From Vreelandella sulfidaeris (GTDB lineage Bacteria > Pseudomonadota > Gammaproteobacteria > Pseudomonadales > Halomonadaceae): a stretch of DNA of 64,000 nucleotides. The notes beneath the pieces were generated by a model. The model saw nothing but the letters and a program-made list of their open reading frames with translations, did not search any database and was not told the origin of the DNA. A program made the translations under genes and the position numbers. Position 1 is the stretch's first letter. Every line of letters starts with the position of its first letter. The stretch lies in contig AP019514.1 in NCBI GenBank assembly GCA_007182875.1, positions 186,001-250,000 on the forward strand, given 5' to 3'. This document shows, in pieces, positions 60,184-64,000 of this stretch.

Positions 60184-61024
60184 TTATTTCTCCGTCTCGG
60201 TCAGGCCTTTCACAAATAGGCGTTGCATAAACAGAATCACCAATACCGGCGGCAACGCTGCCATGACGACCGCCGCCATTACTAGGTGCCACTGGGGGTT
60301 CTCTTCTGAGGTCATACGCTGGATACCCATCACAATGGTGGTGTAGTCGGGATCGGTGGTGATCAGTAGCGGCCAAAGGTACTGGTTCCAACCGTAGATA
60401 AACATGATCACAAACAGCGCGGCGATATTGGTCACGGAAAGCGGCATTAAGATGTCCTTAAAGAACTTCATCGGCCCGGCGCCGTCTACCCGCGCGGCTT
60501 CCAGCATCTCTTCGGGAATAGTCATAAAAAACTGGCGGAACAAAAGGTCGCCGTGGCCGAGGCAATCAACGGTATCGACAGCCCGGCAAAGCTATTGAGC
60601 ATGTTGAGATCGGCGACCACCTGAAAGGTAGGAATAATGCGTACTTCGACCGGTAACATCAGAGTGACGAATATCAGCCAGAAAAAAACATCCGGAAACG
60701 AAAGCGGAAGTAGACAATGGCAAAGGCGGACAGCAGCGAAATGGACAGCTTACCCACGGTGATCGCCATGGCCATGATAAAACTGTTCCAGAGCATCTGG
60801 GCGGCGGGCGGTGAATTAGCTGTCGATACGCCGGATTTCCACATCAACGTATAATTTTCAATCCCGTGGCTGCCGGGCAGTAACGGTATCGTGCCGCGCA
60901 GTAGCTCATCAGGGGCCTGTGTCGACGCCACCAGAGCGATATAAACCGGGAATATCACCAGCGCCACGCCAATAATTAACACGGCATGGGCGAAAAAATT
61001 GGCCCAGGGTCGGTTTTCAACCAT
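60184..61024 (-). CDS. ugpE: sn-Glycerol-3-phosphate ABC permease UgpE (frameshifted)
   Basis: Inner-membrane permease of the MalG type, about 280 aa and six helices. ATG at 61024 ([20 protein letters not shown]). A T is missing near 60687 and another near 60541; restored, [20 protein letters not shown] and [20 protein letters not shown] join. The EAA loop [20 protein letters not shown] contacts UgpC. The end KGLTETEK is like that of the E. coli protein. It lies one base from ugpC. Confidence 0.93.
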
Positions 61025-61087
61025 TTTGTCACTCTCTCCGTCACTCTTTCCACAAGGCCCGACAACAAGGCCTGTTAAATGGGCTTG

Positions 61088-61973
61088 TTAATAATTAACG
61101 CGCCGCTCGATAAAGCGGAATTGAATCACTGTCAGTGCCACCACAATCACCATGAGAATTACCGACTGAGCCGCTGAAGAGCCTAAGTTGAGCCCCACAA
61201 AGCCATCGGCGTAGACCTTATAAACCAAGATATTGGTCGACTGAGCCGGCCCGCCCTGGGTGGTGGTGTGGATAATGCCGAAGGTATCGAACATGGCGTA
61301 CACTACGTTGACCACCATCAGGAAGAAGGTGGTGGGTGAGAGCAGCGGAAAAATAATTGTCCAGAAGCGCTTAATGGGGCTGGCGCCATCAATCGAGGCG
61401 GCTTCAATTAGCGATTGTGGAATGGATTGTAAGCCCGCCAGAAAGAACAAAAAGTTATAGGAGATCTGCTTCCAGGCGGCGGCGAGAATCACCAGCAGCA
61501 TGGCATCGCTACCCGAATTGCGGTGGTTCCACTGATAACCCAGCATTTCCAGCATATAGGGCACGATGCCGATGGAGGGGTTGAAGATAAACCACCACAA
61601 TACGCCGGCAAGGGCAGGGGCAATGGCGTAGGGCCACACCAGCAGCGTGGTGTAGGTGCTGCGCGAACGAATCATCCGGTTCACGGTGCTGGCTAGCAAT
61701 AGCGCCACTGACATTGACACCAGCGTGGTGCCCACCGCAAACACCACCGTGACCGATAGTGAATTGAGATAGCTGCCGTCACGGAATAGCCGAGCAAAGT
61801 TCTCAAGGCCTACAAAGGTTGAACGCAGCCCAAAGGCATCTTCGCGCAATAACGACTGATACAGCGCCTGGCCCGCCGGCCAGATAAAAAAAGATCAGGG
61901 TAATGATCACCTGGGGTGCCAGCAGGGCGAAAGGCAGCCAACGCCCCGGAAAGGTCATGCGTTTAGTTTGCAT
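61088..61973 (-). CDS. ugpA: sn-Glycerol-3-phosphate ABC permease UgpA (frameshifted)
   Basis: MalF-type permease. ATG at 61973 ([20 protein letters not shown]). An extra T in the T run near 61890 breaks [20 protein letters not shown]; the rest is open to FIERRVNY. The EAA loop is [20 protein letters not shown]. About 294 aa, six helices. Confidence 0.93.
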
Positions 61974-62071
61974 GGGCAACTCTGCAAATTATGGGCAAAC
62001 ATAAGAAACATAAGCATCAATAAACGAAAGCGCCGCCTACCCTGTGGGCAAGCGGCGAAGTGAGTGCTTGT

Positions 62072-63396
62072 TTATTGATTGGCGGATTCGAAGTCACGCA
62101 GTAGCGCATTGCCGCGCTCAACCGCGTCGTCCGCCGCTTCCTGCCCGGTTTTTCCACCGGTCATCACGGCTTCCATCTCTTCAGAGATAATGTCGCGAAT
62201 CTGTACGAAGTTACCAAAGCGCAGGCCTTTCGAATTTTCGGTTGGCTCGTTGAGGGTCATCTGTTTCAACGAAATATCCGCACCAGGGTTCTCATCGTAG
62301 TAGCCCTGTTCTTTGCTTAAATCCCAAGCGGCTTGGGTGATGGGCAAGTAGCCGGTTTGCTGGTGCCACTGCGCCTGCACTTCGGGCTGGGAGAGGTACT
62401 CAAAAAATGCCGCAACCGCTTCGTACTCTTCCTCGCTATGGCCTTGCAGTGTCCAAAGTGTCGCGCCGCCGATAATTGAGTTCTGGGGGCGTCTTCTACG
62501 TCGGCGTAGTAGGGCTGCATGCCGAAGCCTACTTCAAAGTCTGAATTGGCGGCTACATCGGCGCGGGAGGCTGAAGAACCAAAGAAAACGGCGCAATCCT
62601 GAGAATAGAACATTGGCTCGGAGTCTGGTCCGGTACCGGGGCCAGCCCAGCGGTATACGCCTTCCTCTTGCCAGTCGTGCAGGTTATCCCAGTGACGGGC
62701 GACCAGCTCATTGTTGAAATTAAACTCGGTTTCCAGCCCGCCAAAGCCGTTTTCCAGCGTGCCCAGCGGTGAGTTATGCATGGCGGAGAAGTTTTCCAGC
62801 ATCACCCAGCTAGGCCAAGAGGAAGTAAACCCACAGCTGGCCGCACCGGATTCGACGATCTGGCGAGACGCCTCGGCCAGCTCTTCCCACGTTTCGGGGG
62901 GTTGTTCAGGGTCTAGGCCCGCTTCCTCGAACATGTCGCGGTTGTAATACATGATCGGCGTGGAGGAGTTGAACGGAAACGACAGCATGTTGCCATTGGT
63001 GTCGGTGTAATAACCCACTACCGCAGGCAAAAAAGCGTCGTTATCGAAAGCGCGACCATGCTCTTCCATCAGCTCATACACCGGGTAGATGGCGCCTTCG
63101 GCGTTCATCATGGTGCCGGTGCCGACTTCAAACACCTGCAGAATGTGCGGCTGCTCATTAGCGCGGAAGGCCGCAATGGCTCCGGTCATGGTTTCGGCAT
63201 AGGTGCCGCGATAGCTGGGCGTGACCCGGTACTCACCCTGGGATTGGTTAAAATCTTCAGTGATGCCTTCAAGAATTTCACCCAGTTGACCGCCCATGGC
63301 GTGCCACCAGCTAATGTCAGTGGCGGCGTGGGCAGATAGGCTCAGGCTGGCAGTAGCGACACCAACGGCAAGCGCATGCAGTGTAAAACGAGACAT
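62072..63396 (-). CDS. ugpB: sn-Glycerol-3-phosphate binding protein UgpB (frameshifted)
   Basis: Periplasmic solute-binding protein of family 1. ATG at 63396 with signal peptide to SLSAHA; then TDISWWHAMGGQLGEILEGI, the UgpB start. A C is missing near 62489; restored, DAPQNSIIGGATLWTLQGHS precedes QAQWHQQTGYLPITQAAWDL. About 441 aa. It is first gene of the operon ugpBAEC, all on the minus strand. Confidence 0.94.
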
Positions 63397-63481
63397 GACA
63401 GCTCCTTGTGGGCCTGAATTTGATCAGGCGTGCAATGCGTTTATTAAGTTTTTTGGATGCACTGAACAATAGAAAGTGTAG

Positions 63482-63510
63482 ATGACGTTTTGATGAATGC
63501 GTGATGAACT
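63482..63510 (-). promoter_or_regulatory. Pho-box-like array upstream of ugpB
   Basis: On the minus strand AGTTCAT-CACG-CATTCAT-CAAA-ACGTCAT shows three 7-base elements, each ending TCAT, with exact 11-base spacing. PhoB sites are direct 7-base repeats (CTGTCAT-like) separated by four bases. It lies about 90 bases before ugpB with a TCTATT -10 candidate just downstream. PhoB binding is inferred; ugp is a Pho regulon member in E. coli. Confidence 0.6.
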
Positions 63511-63600
63511 CGCAATTAAATTTAGCCTGAACAGGTTGAGTAGGCGTAGCACCATGCCAGTGGTAGGGTTAGCGGTAAGCCACTTTAGAAAGAGAGCGTA

Positions 63601-64000
63601 ATGTCCCAAGCCATCGCCTTGCTCGAAAAACTAGTCGCCTTTGACACCACCTCTAGCGAATCCAATTTAGCGCTAATTGAGTACGTTGAAGGCTATTTGG
63701 CTGAGGTCGGCGTTAGCGCCGAGCGGGTAATGAGCCCTGCGGCACCAAAGCCAATTTGATTGCAAAAATCGGCCCGGATGCGCCGGGCGGGTAATGCTTT
63801 CCGGCCATACCGATGTGGTGCCGGTGGCGGGGCAGCCATGGTCCAGTGACCCCTTTACGCTGCGCGATGGCAACGACGGCCGACTTTATGGGCGCGGCAC
63901 TTGCGATATGAAAGGGTTTATTGCCTGTGTTCTTTCCATGGTGCCCGCCTGGGTGAAAGCACCTTTGCAGCAGCCTATCTATCTTGGCTTTTCATACGAT
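63601..64000 (+). CDS. argE: Acetylornithine deacetylase, N-terminal part (frameshifted)
   Basis: ArgE (M20 family) hydrolyses N-acetylornithine to ornithine in arginine synthesis. ATG at 63601 ([20 protein letters not shown]). Errors near 63733 ([20 protein letters not shown] restored) and 63790 precede [20 protein letters not shown], with the first metal His and Asp, and [20 protein letters not shown] with the bridging Asp. The gene leaves the window. Its close relative DapE is possible but SGHTDVVPV with CDMKGF fits ArgE better. Confidence 0.88.

Overview
The window looks like a chromosomal segment of a gammaproteobacterium of the Halomonadaceae (Halomonas-like). The inference rests on protein flavour, a GC content somewhat above 50%, and a continuous rplA-rplJL-rpoBC-str-S10-spc-alpha supercluster followed by metabolic genes. 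The family assignment is an inference, not a database result.

Layout. 1-29,079 (all +): end of rplA, L10 leader, rplJ, rplL, attenuator, rpoB, rpoC, then rpsL-rpsG-fusA-tuf, a terminator and a perfect-consensus sigma70 promoter, then the complete S10, spc and alpha operons through rplQ, closed by a terminator. 29.3-33.2 kb: a D,D-carboxypeptidase with a SPOR domain, a DMT-family exporter and TrhP (tRNA U34 hydroxylation). 33.2-39.6 kb: YgiD dioxygenase, a thiM-thiE operon behind a TPP riboswitch, glyoxalase I, a ChrR-like cupin and a divergent ampC/ampR beta-lactamase pair. 39.6-42.6 kb (-): a zinc ABC importer operon with a Zur-like box, an unlisted 49-aa membrane protein and a binding protein ending in a 15-fold His-Asp repeat. 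42.7-46.9 kb: poorly known secreted or membrane proteins, an esterase, an acyltransferase and a GT2-like protein. 46.9-52.2 kb: a nitrogen module (NtrC sites, sigma54 promoter, glnA, DUF4124 protein, ntrB, ntrC). 52.2-58.6 kb: ChaN, DUF6435, an alpha/beta hydrolase, an entericidin, a gene-poor kilobase with a candidate CsrA-binding sRNA and a 43-aa membrane protein, GT4 plus PAP2 genes, fdhD and an SDR. 58.6-63.4 kb: DUF305 protein and the ugp glycerol-3-phosphate importer with a Pho-box-like array. The window ends inside argE.

Sequence quality dominates interpretation. More than half of the protein genes, including indispensable ones (rpoB, rpoC, rpsL, tuf, secY, rpoA, many ribosomal proteins), carry 1-2 base indels, mostly at homopolymers, and fusA has an in-frame amber codon. 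Correcting single bases restores family-typical proteins almost everywhere, so I annotate these as CDS with probable sequencing errors. Two apparent gene fusions (L16-L29 and GT4-PAP2) are artefacts of the same kind.

The signals I consider most worth following are the structured RNA at about 54.37-54.57 kb, with a GGA motif in the hexaloop of a perfect hairpin, and the unlisted small proteins. Short tandem repeats that copy a gene's stop codon, and the zinc, nitrogen, phosphate and thiamine regulatory sites, are also worth a look.
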